Of a DNA stretch of 17,972 bases, positions 7,027 through 14,900 are shown in pieces. This DNA is from Longimonas sp040409695 (GTDB taxonomy: Bacteria; Bacteroidota; Rhodothermia; Rhodothermales; Salinibacteraceae), in contig NZ_JARWGJ010000019.1 in NCBI RefSeq assembly GCF_040409695.1, positions 1 through 17,972 of the forward strand, in the 5' to 3' direction. The position numbers and the translations under genes were made by a program. Numbering within the stretch: the first letter of the stretch is position 1; each line of letters opens with the position of its first letter. The notes below the pieces were generated by a model that had not been told where the DNA came from, made no database searches, and saw nothing but the letters and a program-made list of their open reading frames with translations.

Positions 7027-8703
7027 ATGGATGAATCGATGCTCCAGGCTGTCTGTCCCCATGTGCCTCATACAACCTACGAAACGCAGTCGGTGCCTGC
7101 GCCGATGCGTGTGTGCGTGATCGATCTGGGCACCAACTCGTTTCATGCCATCATTGTAGATGCGTATGCAAATGGCAGCTTCAAGGTCGTTGATCGCATG
7201 AAAGAGATGGTGCGTCTTGGCGACAACGGATTAGCGGAAGGCCGGTTGGCCGATGCTGCCATGGAGCGCGGTTTGCAGGCACTGAAACGTATCTATCTGC
7301 TGGCGAAAGGGCAGGGAGCGCAATCATTTTCAGCCTGTGCCACCAGCGCAATCCGTGAAGCGGCCAACGGTGGCGACTTCATCACGCAGGTGAAAAACGA
7401 GATTGGGCTCCGTATCGAGCCGATTAGTGGTGCTCAAGAGGCCCATCTCATCTACGAAGGAGTGCGCCGCGCCGTCGACCTGAGTCGCCCGTCGGTGGTT
7501 GTCGACATCGGGGGCGGGTCGGTTGAGTTTGTCGTATGCACGGGCAGCACGGTGCATTATGCTACCAGCTTGAAGCTGGGGGCTGCCCGTATGACCGAGA
7601 TTTTTGTTGATTCAGACCCTATGTCTGCGGCCAACCAGGAAGCGCTTCGCACCCACTTCCGTGACGAGATGGCGCCGGTGCTGGAAGCGATGGACGCGCA
7701 CGGGGTTGTCTCTCTCGTCGGCTCATCGGGTACGGTGAAGAGCCTGGCACGTGTGTGCTTAGACCAGAATGGAGAGGCCGACACATCGGTGTTTGAGGTC
7801 GACGTGCCTATTGATCGCTTTCAGGAGACGCTGGAGTTTATTATCGGCACCACCTCCGAAGAGCGGGAAACGCTGCCGGCGGTATCGATGAAGCGAGTTG
7901 GGCAGGTAGGGGCTGGAGCTGTCTTGCTTGACGTGCTCCTTCATGAGCATCCCTTCGAAGAGGTTCATGTATCGGCCCATGCACTGCGTGAGGGGATGGT
8001 GGTACAGTTTATCGATACAAACCATAAGCGTCTACAACAAATCGCGCCATACGCCGACGTGCGGCGCCGGAGCATTCATGAGGTGGCGTTTCGGTTTGAT
8101 TGGGATGAGAAGCATACTCAGCATGTGGCAGCCACAGCGCTCTACCTGTTTCAGCAGTGTATCGACCGGTACACCGGGCCGCCTGAGGATCGTGAGCTTC
8201 TGGAGTATGCAGCGATTCTGCACGACGTGGGCTATTACATAAGCCACTCTGATCATCACCTGCACTCACGGTACCTGATACGCCACGCCGACCTGCGGGG
8301 ATTTTACAACGGGGAGGTCGATCTTATCTCGCTCGTGGCACGCTACCATCGGGCTGAACACCCCTTGCCGTCGCATCCTCATTATGGACGCCTGGCGCCA
8401 CGCGATCAGAAGCGGGTGACCCAGCTTGCCGGTATTCTTCGTATTGCTGAAGCGCTTGATCGGAGCCACTACCAAAACGTAACTGTTCTATCCGCCTCGG
8501 CAGGCGACGAGACGCTTGCAATTGACGTGCGCACGAAAGACGACCCCGAATTGGAGACCTGGGCCGTGCGCGAAGTGAAAGGGCTCTTTGAGGAGGCTTT
8601 TGATCTGTCCGTGACGATTAACGGTGCTGTTGGCGAACAATCACATCCCCCTGAGCAGCCCCCGGAAACATACCGCCTGCCGCGAGTCTCTGTGCAAATG
8701 TGA
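7027..8703 (+). CDS. Ppx/GppA-family phosphatase with HD domain
   Basis: An exopolyphosphatase / guanosine pentaphosphate phosphohydrolase family protein of about 558 residues. The N-terminal half is an actin-like ATPase fold: the phosphate-1 motif VIDLGTNSFH is near residue 31, a second nucleotide motif VVDIGGGSVEF follows, and GSSGTVKSLARV comes later. The C-terminal half carries an HD-type helical domain with ILHDVGYYISHSDHH near residue 398. Family members release phosphate from polyphosphate or convert pppGpp to ppGpp; sequence alone does not settle which. The start is uncertain. An upstream ATG at 6985 adds a poorly biased 14 codons, and ATG at 7105 gives MRVCVIDLGTNS, which fits the usual N-terminus best. 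I use 7027 as a compromise. The gene stands alone on the plus strand, with 235 bp before the rhodopsin gene. Confidence 0.9.
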   Translation: MDESMLQAVCPHVPHTTYETQSVPAPMRVCVIDLGTNSFHAIIVDAYANGSFKVVDRMKEMVRLGDNGLAEGRLADAAMERGLQALKRIYLLAKGQGAQSFSACATSAIREAANGGDFITQVKNEIGLRIEPISGAQEAHLIYEGVRRAVDLSRPSVVVDIGGGSVEFVVCTGSTVHYATSLKLGAARMTEIFVDSDPMSAANQEALRTHFRDEMAPVLEAMDAHGVVSLVGSSGTVKSLARVCLDQNGEADTSVFEVDVPIDRFQETLEFIIGTTSEERETLPAVSMKRVGQVGAGAVLLDVLLHEHPFEEVHVSAHALREGMVVQFIDTNHKRLQQIAPYADVRRRSIHEVAFRFDWDEKHTQHVAATALYLFQQCIDRYTGPPEDRELLEYAAILHDVGYYISHSDHHLHSRYLIRHADLRGFYNGEVDLISLVARYHRAEHPLPSHPHYGRLAPRDQKRVTQLAGILRIAEALDRSHYQNVTVLSASAGDETLAIDVRTKDDPELETWAVREVKGLFEEAFDLSVTINGAVGEQSHPPEQPPETYRLPRVSVQM

Positions 8704-8836
8704 TGAGCATCAAGGAGATAGTGGTCAATACCAGGCATTATCAGGAAACACACGGTGCGACTCCGCGGGTTGGGGCGCGGTGATGTAACAATCGCCTTAA
8801 CCGGTCTGTGCAGATTGCCTTTGTATGGGCTACTGT

Positions 8837-8866
8837 TTTGTTTATAGAAGTGACAATATAACTTAG
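8837..8866 (+). promoter_or_regulatory. Candidate halorhodopsin promoter
   Basis: TTTG at 8837-8840, an 18-bp AT-rich spacer, then TAACTTAG at 8859-8866. This matches the Bacteroidota-type sigma-A pattern (TTTG, about 19 bp, TANNTTTG) with one mismatch. The expected start of transcription would be near 8873, leaving a leader of about 65 nt. Whether this lineage uses that consensus is inferred. Confidence 0.5.
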
Positions 8867-8875
8867 GTGGCAAAT

Positions 8876-8897
8876 GCCATTGAATAACGCCATTGAA
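8876..8897 (+). repeat. Direct repeat in the halorhodopsin leader
   Basis: GCCATTGAA occurs at 8876-8884 and again at 8889-8897, with a period of 13 bp. The first copy overlaps a small dyad, TGGC-AAAT-GCCA (8868-8879). The repeat lies just after the candidate -7 box and before the start codon, a usual place for a repressor site. Confidence 0.5.
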
Positions 8898-8938
8898 CAA
8901 AGGCTCGTTATCTACCTCTAATAGGTATGTAAAGCAAT

Positions 8939-9703
8939 ATGAATATGTATGAGGCGGTTTTAGAGAACACTGCGTTGGCATCGTCAATCTATGTTAACAT
9001 TGCACTGGCAGGGCTCACGATTATCGTAATCGCCTTCATGTCGCGCAGCATCAAAGACTCGCGCGCCAGCCTGATTACGATGGCGACGCTCATGATCTCG
9101 GTGGTTTCAATATCCAGTTACATGGGGCTGGCATCGGGGCTAACAATTGACACGCTCGTAATGCCCGAGGGGCATCCACTGGCCGGCGAAGAAGTGATAT
9201 CGCTCTGGGGGCGTTACCTCACCTGGGCGTTCTCAACTCCTTTCATCTTGCTGGCGCTTGGCCTGTTAGCAGGAAGCACGGCCGACAAGATCTTCTCGGC
9301 GATCGTGCTTGACGTGTTTATGTGCCTGACCGGTCTGGCCGCTGCGCTTACCACAAGCAGCCTGGCGATGCGCTGGTTCTGGTACGCCCTGAGTACCGCG
9401 TTCTTCATCGGCGTACTGTACTACCTCCTGGTCGAATGGCCTCGCGAAGCTGAGAAAAAAGGTACTGGAGATATCTTCAATACGCTGAAGCTGCTCACCG
9501 TCGTGATGTGGCTCGGCTACCCAATTGTGTGGGCCTTTGGCAACGAAGGGCTTGCGCTGCTTGAAGTAGGAGCAACCTCCTGGGCCTACAGCGGATTGGA
9601 TATCATTGCGAAGTATATCTTCACCATCCTGCTTGTGCTCTATGTGAAAGAAGAGCCCGACTCTGTGACGTCGGCGCCTTCTACAGCCCCTGCTTCCGCC
9701 TAA
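8939..9703 (+). CDS. hop: Halorhodopsin, light-driven chloride pump
   Basis: A seven-helix retinal protein of 254 residues that pumps chloride inward in the light. Helix C reads WGRYLTWAFSTPFILLALGL. Against bacteriorhodopsin, Asp85, Thr89 and Asp96 are replaced by T95, S99 and A106, the TSA motif of chloride pumps, and R92 matches Arg82. The retinal Schiff-base lysine is K225 in LDIIAKYIF, with D221 matching Asp212. Retinal-pocket aromatics W191, Y194, P195 and W198 are in place (VMWLGYPIVW). Residue Y149 sits where carotenoid-binding xanthorhodopsin has Gly, so no carotenoid antenna is expected. The sequence is close in pattern to haloarchaeal halorhodopsins, consistent with old transfer; Salinibacter ruber also has one. 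Start ATG at 8939; a second in-frame ATG lies two codons later. It is bounded by its own candidate promoter and a terminator, upstream of nuoJ. Confidence 0.95.
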   Translation: MNMYEAVLENTALASSIYVNIALAGLTIIVIAFMSRSIKDSRASLITMATLMISVVSISSYMGLASGLTIDTLVMPEGHPLAGEEVISLWGRYLTWAFSTPFILLALGLLAGSTADKIFSAIVLDVFMCLTGLAAALTTSSLAMRWFWYALSTAFFIGVLYYLLVEWPREAEKKGTGDIFNTLKLLTVVMWLGYPIVWAFGNEGLALLEVGATSWAYSGLDIIAKYIFTILLVLYVKEEPDSVTSAPSTAPASA

Positions 9704-9753
9704 CGCCTGAAGCGGCTTTCTAACACGCTGAAAATTGCAACAAACAATACGAC

Positions 9754-9793
9754 CTAAAGCCGGGCCTCTTCTGAGGCTCGGCTTTAGGTTTTT
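9754..9793 (+). terminator. Intrinsic terminator after halorhodopsin
   Basis: A 15-bp stem (CTAAAGCCGGGCCTC with GAGGCTCGGCTTTAG, one G-U pair) closes a 4-nt TTCT loop and is followed by GTTTTT. It starts about 50 bp after the rhodopsin stop codon. It should separate the rhodopsin transcript from the nuo genes. Confidence 0.9.
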
Positions 9794-9830
9794 CATAGCT
9801 TCATAGCCATTTTCATAGCTTCATAGCTAT
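9791..9830. repeat. Two 20-bp tandem repeats beside the terminator
   Basis: Two adjacent 20-bp units, TTTCATAGCTTCATAGCCAT (9791-9810) and the same with one base changed (9811-9830), 19 of 20 identical. Each unit itself holds CATAGC twice, so that hexamer occurs four times. The second unit ends in the palindrome ATAGCTAT. The first bases overlap the T-run of the halorhodopsin terminator. It may be slippage or a protein-binding array. Confidence 0.75.
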
Positions 9831-10135
9831 AACGGCGTTGCAAGGTCAGAGTCCGCTGCCGTATCCTTTTTACCGGCGGTAGCCAGTGATTACAGAGCGC
9901 AGGTAAAGGTCGAATCCCAAAAGAGCCTGGGCTATGAATATGATGCGCACGAGCAGTGAACAGGGCGTAAATGTGCGCCAGTAGCACACCAGCAGAGCGT
10001 ATTCATCTGGGATTAACCGCCTGTGCGCTTGCCCATACGGGGGGACTTCCCTACTTTGCGTTGCAGGTCAAATACCAGCCCACGGTCTGACCTGCTTGCT
10101 GAGTAACCGTATGTCTTACCCGTTTGTGTGCATTC
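9831..10135. other. Leader region of the nuo operon
   Basis: About 305 bp between the repeat and the start of nuoJ with no convincing gene. It holds an 11-bp palindrome TACCGGCGGTA at 9871-9881. A possible promoter has TTG at 10029-10031, 20 bp, then TACTTTG at 10052-10058. An 8-bp inverted repeat follows that promoter. The promoter call is weak. Confidence 0.45.
10063..10095 (+). repeat. Inverted repeat upstream of nuoJ
   Basis: GCAGGTCA (10063-10070) and TGACCTGC (10088-10095) form a perfect 8-bp dyad with a 17-bp spacer. It starts 5 bp after the possible -7 box at 10052-10058 and ends 40 bp before the nuoJ start. It could be an operator for a dimeric regulator or a hairpin in the leader RNA. 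Confidence 0.5.
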
Positions 10136-10648
10136 ATGGCTCTCGCGTCATTTACATTTTTTGCGCTCGCCATCATCGCTGTCGCTTCAGCGGTGGGCGT
10201 CCTCATTGCACGGAGCCCCATCTATAGTGCACTCTCGCTTATATTGAATCTGCTGTGCGTAGCAGGGCTCTACCTGACCATGAACGCCTCTTTCATTGGC
10301 GTCATTCAGATTCTGGTGTATGCCGGGGCGATCATGGTGCTGGTGCTATTTGTGATAATGCTCCTAAACCTTGATGCATTGCCCAGTCCGCGCGACATCG
10401 GATGGGGACCTGTGGCTGGCTTCCTGTTTGGCGTTGTAGTGCTTATGCAGTTGCTGTATGTCATCCTGGTAGGGTTCGACATCTCATTAGAGCCTGCCAC
10501 CCCTGTTATGACCGCCGAAACGGGGTCAGCAGAAACGCTGGGAATCATGCTCTTCACGGAGTACGCGCTGCATCTGCAGGTGGCAGCTATCCTGCTTCTT
10601 GCCGCTACGATCGGCGCTGTGATGCTTGCTCAGCGTAGTTTTGAGTAG
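10136..10648 (+). CDS. nuoJ: NADH-quinone oxidoreductase subunit J
   Basis: A 170-residue inner-membrane subunit of complex I with about five helices. The third helix region contains IQILVYAGAIMVLVLFVIML, the signature of NuoJ/ND6, in which the conserved Tyr (VYAGA) lies at the pi-bulge that switches between active and resting states. The C-terminal helix LQVAAILLLAATIGAVMLA is also typical. I chose the ATG at 10136, because upstream extension would need a TTG. The length equals that of the family. It is the first gene of the membrane-arm block. nuoH and nuoI, its usual upstream neighbours, are missing, and the halorhodopsin gene lies there instead. Confidence 0.93.
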   Translation: MALASFTFFALAIIAVASAVGVLIARSPIYSALSLILNLLCVAGLYLTMNASFIGVIQILVYAGAIMVLVLFVIMLLNLDALPSPRDIGWGPVAGFLFGVVVLMQLLYVILVGFDISLEPATPVMTAETGSAETLGIMLFTEYALHLQVAAILLLAATIGAVMLAQRSFE

Positions 10649-10715
10649 GATGGGCTTGCTTGCCACAGGCTCGTCGCCTTCGTTTGTCTACGTTCACGCT
10701 TCCGCTGTTTAACCT

Positions 10716-11021
10716 ATGGAAGTCGCTCTCGACTGGTATCTGGCACTCAGTGCCGTAATGTTTACGATTGGTGTGCTTGGTGTGCTCATCAAGCGCAACG
10801 CCATTGTGCTTCTGATGTGCGTCGAGCTTATGCTCAATGCGGTGAACGTGGCCCTTGTTGGGTTTAGCCAGACGCTGGCCGACCCGACCGGGCAGATGCT
10901 GGTGTTCTTCTCAATTTCGGTGGCTGCTGCCGAAGCAGCTATCGGGCTCGCGATCATCATCGCGCTCTTCCGTAACAAGCGTACAGTGAATATCAACGAC
11001 ATCAACCTGTTCAAACACTGA
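10716..11021 (+). CDS. nuoK: NADH-quinone oxidoreductase subunit K
   Basis: A 101-residue, three-helix complex I subunit, the usual family length. Two glutamates buried in helices 2 and 3, E37 (CVELMLNAVN) and E73 (AAAEAAIGLA), match the essential pair Glu36 and Glu72 of the E. coli protein, which form part of the central proton path. It starts 67 bp after nuoJ, a longer gap than the overlap often seen in nuo operons, and nuoL follows 126 bp on. Confidence 0.95.
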   Translation: MEVALDWYLALSAVMFTIGVLGVLIKRNAIVLLMCVELMLNAVNVALVGFSQTLADPTGQMLVFFSISVAAAEAAIGLAIIIALFRNKRTVNINDINLFKH

Positions 11022-11040
11022 TCTTAGCGCTACGTGCCCG

Positions 11041-11064
11041 ATGGCATTATGGCATTGTGGCATT
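11041..11064 (+). repeat. Three 8-bp tandem repeats between nuoK and nuoL
   Basis: ATGGCATT, ATGGCATT and GTGGCATT run head to tail just after the nuoK stop. No long frame starts there that resembles a known protein. It is probably a slippage microsatellite. Confidence 0.7.
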
Positions 11065-11074
11065 GCAGCCAACA

Positions 11075-11094
11075 GGGACGCTGAACAACGTCCC
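11075..11094 (+). repeat. Hairpin between nuoK and nuoL
   Basis: GGGACG (11075-11080) and CGTCCC (11089-11094) form a 6-bp GC-rich stem with an 8-nt loop. No U-tract follows, so it is not an intrinsic terminator. It could stabilise or direct processing of the operon RNA. Confidence 0.4.
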
Positions 11095-11147
11095 CCTACG
11101 TAACGACTGTCCCGCCTCCATCCGAACGCTGTTTTACGCCCCCGAGC

Positions 11148-13142
11148 ATGGATCCCGAACTGCTGGTACGACTTATTCTTCTGCTTCCACTGACCGGTGC
11201 ACTGGTCTGTGGCGTACTGCCGTTGTTTCAGCCGCAGTTGCGTACAAAAGAAGGACTCATTGGCGCGGTAGGTACCGCAGCGGTTGCCATTCCGTTTGCG
11301 CTCGCGGTCTATCTCTTTGCCACATACCCCGGCGATGCGATCATCGTCAATTACTTTACGTGGATGGCGGCGGGCGACTTCTCTGTCGACTTTGCGTACC
11401 GGATCGATGAGCTATCGCTGATCATGCTGCTCGTTGTTACCGGTGTAGGGAGCGTCATTCACTGGTACTCTACTGGCTACATGCATGGAGATCCCGGGTA
11501 CTGGCGCTTCTTTGCGTACCTGAATCTCTTCATCTTTGCCATGCTCAACCTCATCCTCGCCGACAACCTGTTGGTGCTGTTTCTGGGATGGGAGGGCGTA
11601 GGACTCTGCTCATATCTCTTGATTGGCTTCTGGTACACAGATCTTAAAAACAGCGCAGCTGCCAGCAAAGCCTTTATCGTGAATCGGATTGGCGACTTTG
11701 CCTTCCTGATCGCGATGTTTCTCCTGTTTTTCCACCTTGGCTCGCTTGACTTCGGTACAATTCTGGAGGAAGGGCCTGGTCTTGAAACAGGCGTACTGAG
11801 TTTCATTGTGCTACTCCTCTTTATTGGGGCAACTGGAAAGAGCGCTCAGCTTCCCCTTTTCGTGTGGCTGCCAGACGCTATGGCCGGGCCAACCCCCGTG
11901 TCGGCACTCATCCACGCCGCCACGATGGTTACCAGTGGACTCTACCTGCTGGCGCGCCTGTCGCCGATCGTGCTTGAAGTGGAGGCGATCATGGCTTTCA
12001 TTGCGATCGTCGGTGCACTAACCGCCATCGTAGCCGCCACAATCGCCATCACCCAGAACGACATTAAGAAGGTGCTGGCGTACTCGACTGTCTCGCAGCT
12101 CGGGTTTATGTTCATGGCGGCTGGTGTTGGGGCGTTCTTCGTGGCGATCTTTCACGTGGTAACCCACGCCTTTTTTAAGGGCTGCCTCTTCCTCTGCTCC
12201 GGAAGCGTGATTCACTCGATGGAGCATGTCGAGCATGATCTCGAAGAGAAAGGCCATAATGTGGCCGGATTCGACCCGCAAGACATGCGCACGATGGGCG
12301 GACTCAAAGACTACATGCCCTCTACGCGGTGGACTTATCTCATCGCCACGCTGGCCATTGCGGGTATTCCGCTATTGGCGGGCTTCTTTTCGAAAGATGA
12401 GATCCTGTTCAAAACATTTGAGATGGGCTACAGCGGCGCGTTCTACGGCTACGCAGTGTGGGCTATCGCCGTCGTTACAGCGCTGTTGACAGCGTTCTAC
12501 ATGCTGCGGTCCTACATGCTTACATTCGAAGGCACACCGCGCTGGCCCGATGCCGATACCGTGCATCCGCACGAGTCGCCGTCGTCGATGACCATGCCCC
12601 TCTGGATTCTGGCCGGACTCTCCATTGTCGGCGGATACATCGGTCTTCCCGCTGTCATTCAGGGCGGAGACCTGAACTGGATTCATCACTTTCTCGGTGA
12701 GCCCTACGGCGGCCCCGTTGCTGAGCCGACCGAGCTCGCCTCGGTGCCTCTGGCGCTGAAATGGGCGCTCGTAGGCCTCGGCTCACTCGTCGCAATCGGT
12801 GGGTCTTTCTGGGGCTACAAAGTCTACGGTTCAGACCAGGCGATGGCCTACGACGATGCCCTCAAGGCACGTCTCGGTGGCCTCTACACGCTCTGGGACG
12901 TGAAGTACCGCATTGACGATATGTACAACGAGGTGTTGGCCGATGGGCTTATCAACAGCTCGAAAAAGGTGCTGCAGCCGATGGATACCACGATGATCGA
13001 CGGAGCTGTCAACGGCATCGCTTCTCTTGCGCAGTCGCTTAGCAACGGCGTGAGTCGCATCCAGACGGGGCTGATCCAGAACTACGCGCTCATGCTCGTG
13101 CTGGGTGTCATCCTCGTGATCGGACTGATGGTCTTCGGATAA
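11148..13142 (+). CDS. nuoL: NADH-quinone oxidoreductase subunit L
   Basis: The distal antiporter-like proton-pumping subunit of complex I, 664 residues. Key charged residues are present: E149 in FLGWEGVGLCSYLLIGFW, K231 in GATGKSAQLPLFVWLPDAM, the histidines in SALIHAATMV, and the FFSKDEILF stretch that supplies the third lysine. The C-terminal part (from about residue 560) matches the long lateral helix along the membrane arm and the final anchoring helix. The hydrophobic pattern and length fit a complete NuoL. It starts at ATG 11148, 126 bp after nuoK, and is followed 79 bp later by nuoM. Confidence 0.97.
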   Translation: MDPELLVRLILLLPLTGALVCGVLPLFQPQLRTKEGLIGAVGTAAVAIPFALAVYLFATYPGDAIIVNYFTWMAAGDFSVDFAYRIDELSLIMLLVVTGVGSVIHWYSTGYMHGDPGYWRFFAYLNLFIFAMLNLILADNLLVLFLGWEGVGLCSYLLIGFWYTDLKNSAAASKAFIVNRIGDFAFLIAMFLLFFHLGSLDFGTILEEGPGLETGVLSFIVLLLFIGATGKSAQLPLFVWLPDAMAGPTPVSALIHAATMVTSGLYLLARLSPIVLEVEAIMAFIAIVGALTAIVAATIAITQNDIKKVLAYSTVSQLGFMFMAAGVGAFFVAIFHVVTHAFFKGCLFLCSGSVIHSMEHVEHDLEEKGHNVAGFDPQDMRTMGGLKDYMPSTRWTYLIATLAIAGIPLLAGFFSKDEILFKTFEMGYSGAFYGYAVWAIAVVTALLTAFYMLRSYMLTFEGTPRWPDADTVHPHESPSSMTMPLWILAGLSIVGGYIGLPAVIQGGDLNWIHHFLGEPYGGPVAEPTELASVPLALKWALVGLGSLVAIGGSFWGYKVYGSDQAMAYDDALKARLGGLYTLWDVKYRIDDMYNEVLADGLINSSKKVLQPMDTTMIDGAVNGIASLAQSLSNGVSRIQTGLIQNYALMLVLGVILVIGLMVFG

Positions 13143-13221
13143 GTCCCCACACCCCTCTCAGATAGCTCAATAGAGAGGTCCTGTTCAACCTGTTTTCTTA
13201 CGGCTTAACGTAGCGGAATAC

Positions 13222-14886
13222 ATGGATCCTGCCATGCTCACATCACTGGTTATCTTTCTGCCGCTCTTGGGGGCGCTGGCGCTTTTGGCGTTGCCCTCAG
13301 CACGAGCCGTTAAATGGACGGCGCTTGGCACGACCGTAGCAACGTTCGTGGCTTCTATCGCGCTGTTTATGGCATACGATCCGGCGGTGAGCACAGCTAC
13401 CGGACCTCAGCTCGCGCATATCGTCGACGGATGGTTCCCAGAAGGCGTCGACATCAAGTATTTCGTGGGCATCGATGGGCTCAACGTGCTGCTGGTGCTG
13501 CTTACCACGCTGCTCGGCCCCATCGTTGTGCTCTCGTCGTGGTACTACATCGATAGCAACCACAAAGGCTATTACGCGCTGCTGCTGATCTTGCAGACAG
13601 GCATCACAGGCGTGTTTACCGCTTTCGACCTGGTGCTCTTCTACGTCTTCTTCGAGCTCACGCTCATACCGATGTATTTTATCATCGGCATATGGGGCGG
13701 CGAAGATCGGATTTACGCTGCTATCAAGTTTGTGCTTTACACGCTCGTCGGGTCGCTGCTGATGCTGGGTGGCGTGCTCTACCTCGGTTTTGCAGCCGGC
13801 GCGGCACAGGGCGTCGGCTTTACCACGGACTGGTACAACCTGCTTGCGTATACCATCCCACTTGGCACGCAAACCTGGCTCTTCTTCGTGTTCGCGCTCG
13901 CTTTCGCGATTAAAGTGCCGCTCTTTCCGCTTCACACCTGGCTTCCGGATGCGCACGTGCAAGCCCCCACCGGCGGGTCGGTCATTCTGGCTGGCGTGCT
14001 GCTGAAGATGGGAACGTACGGCCTCATCCGCTTCTGCCTCCCGTTCTTCCCGAATGCAGCCCAAAGCGCAGCGGTCCTGATCGGGGCGCTCGCCGTAATC
14101 GGCATTATCTACGGAGCCTTGCTGGCCCGGGTACAGCCCGACGCCAAAAAGCTCGTTGCGTACTCCTCTGTTAGCCACCTTGGGTTCGTGGTGCTGGGCA
14201 TCTTTGCATTCACTACGGAAGCGATGCAGGGCGCCGTCATTCAGATGATCAATCACGGCATATCGACCGGCGCGCTCTTCTTGCTGGTTGGCATGCTCTA
14301 TGAGCGCCGCCACACGCGCCTCATGAAAGATTACGGCGGACTTGCGACCTCTGTACCCATCCTTACCACGTTCATGATCTTGTCGGTGCTGGCCTCTGCT
14401 GGACTGCCTGGACTGAACGGCTTTGTAGGCGAGTTCATGATTCTGCTCGGGGCGTTTAAGAGTACAGTCCTTGACAGCCCCATGCTTGTCGCGCTGGCTA
14501 CTACCGGTGTTATTTTGGCTGCTGTTTACCTGCTGCACATGGTGTCGCAGACGTTTTTTGGCGAGCTTACGCATCCCGAAAACGCTGAAATGGAAGACAT
14601 GACGCCGCGCGAGTTCCTACTCATGGCTCCCCTCGCTGTGCTGATGATCGTGATGGGCTTCTTTCCGCAGCCGTTCCTGAACCAGACGGCACCGACAACG
14701 GACTTCCTGTTAGAGACCATTGAGACCAAGCGCGTTGCAGCTATCGACGCCGCTGAGGCGCAGACGGGCACTCAGGCGCTGGCCGCGCCCTCAACACAGG
14801 CTGCACCTGAGACCCCCGCTCCGCTATTTGGGACCGACGCCTCGGCTGCTCTACGGAACGACCTTATTGATATTTCTTCCCGCTAA
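13222..14886 (+). CDS. nuoM: NADH-quinone oxidoreductase subunit M
   Basis: The middle antiporter-like proton-pumping subunit, 554 residues. E145 lies in FFELTLIPMYFIIGIWGG. K231 lies in FAIKVPLFPLHTWLPDAH and K262 in VLLKMGTYGLIRF, matching the essential Glu/Lys set of E. coli NuoM. The membrane domain ends near residue 497, about the size of a standard NuoM (~500). The last ~57 residues are an added soluble tail rich in Ala, Thr, Pro and Glu. It precedes the dehydratase gene by 14 bp, so the two are very likely cotranscribed. Confidence 0.97.
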   Translation: MDPAMLTSLVIFLPLLGALALLALPSARAVKWTALGTTVATFVASIALFMAYDPAVSTATGPQLAHIVDGWFPEGVDIKYFVGIDGLNVLLVLLTTLLGPIVVLSSWYYIDSNHKGYYALLLILQTGITGVFTAFDLVLFYVFFELTLIPMYFIIGIWGGEDRIYAAIKFVLYTLVGSLLMLGGVLYLGFAAGAAQGVGFTTDWYNLLAYTIPLGTQTWLFFVFALAFAIKVPLFPLHTWLPDAHVQAPTGGSVILAGVLLKMGTYGLIRFCLPFFPNAAQSAAVLIGALAVIGIIYGALLARVQPDAKKLVAYSSVSHLGFVVLGIFAFTTEAMQGAVIQMINHGISTGALFLLVGMLYERRHTRLMKDYGGLATSVPILTTFMILSVLASAGLPGLNGFVGEFMILLGAFKSTVLDSPMLVALATTGVILAAVYLLHMVSQTFFGELTHPENAEMEDMTPREFLLMAPLAVLMIVMGFFPQPFLNQTAPTTDFLLETIETKRVAAIDAAEAQTGTQALAAPSTQAAPETPAPLFGTDASAALRNDLIDISSR

Positions 14887-14900
14887 ACCGACTGCTTCTT

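Noticed and set aside
8939..9703. Proton-pumping rhodopsin or xanthorhodopsin
   Set aside because: The helix C acid residues are replaced by Thr and Ala, and Tyr fills the place of the Gly needed for a carotenoid antenna, so a chloride pump fits better.
9908..9918. GGTCGAATCCC, resembling a tRNA T-arm
   Set aside because: The T-stem is not closed by 5 bp, the loop is one base short, and no acceptor, anticodon or D-arm could be found around it.
9793..9987. A 64-codon minus-strand frame in the gap before nuoJ
   Set aside because: It runs through the tandem repeat and terminator edge, with no family features.
13297..14574. A 425-codon open frame on the minus strand
   Set aside because: It is fully antisense to nuoM, very rich in His, Gln, Arg and Glu without any domain, and arises from the codon bias of the real gene.
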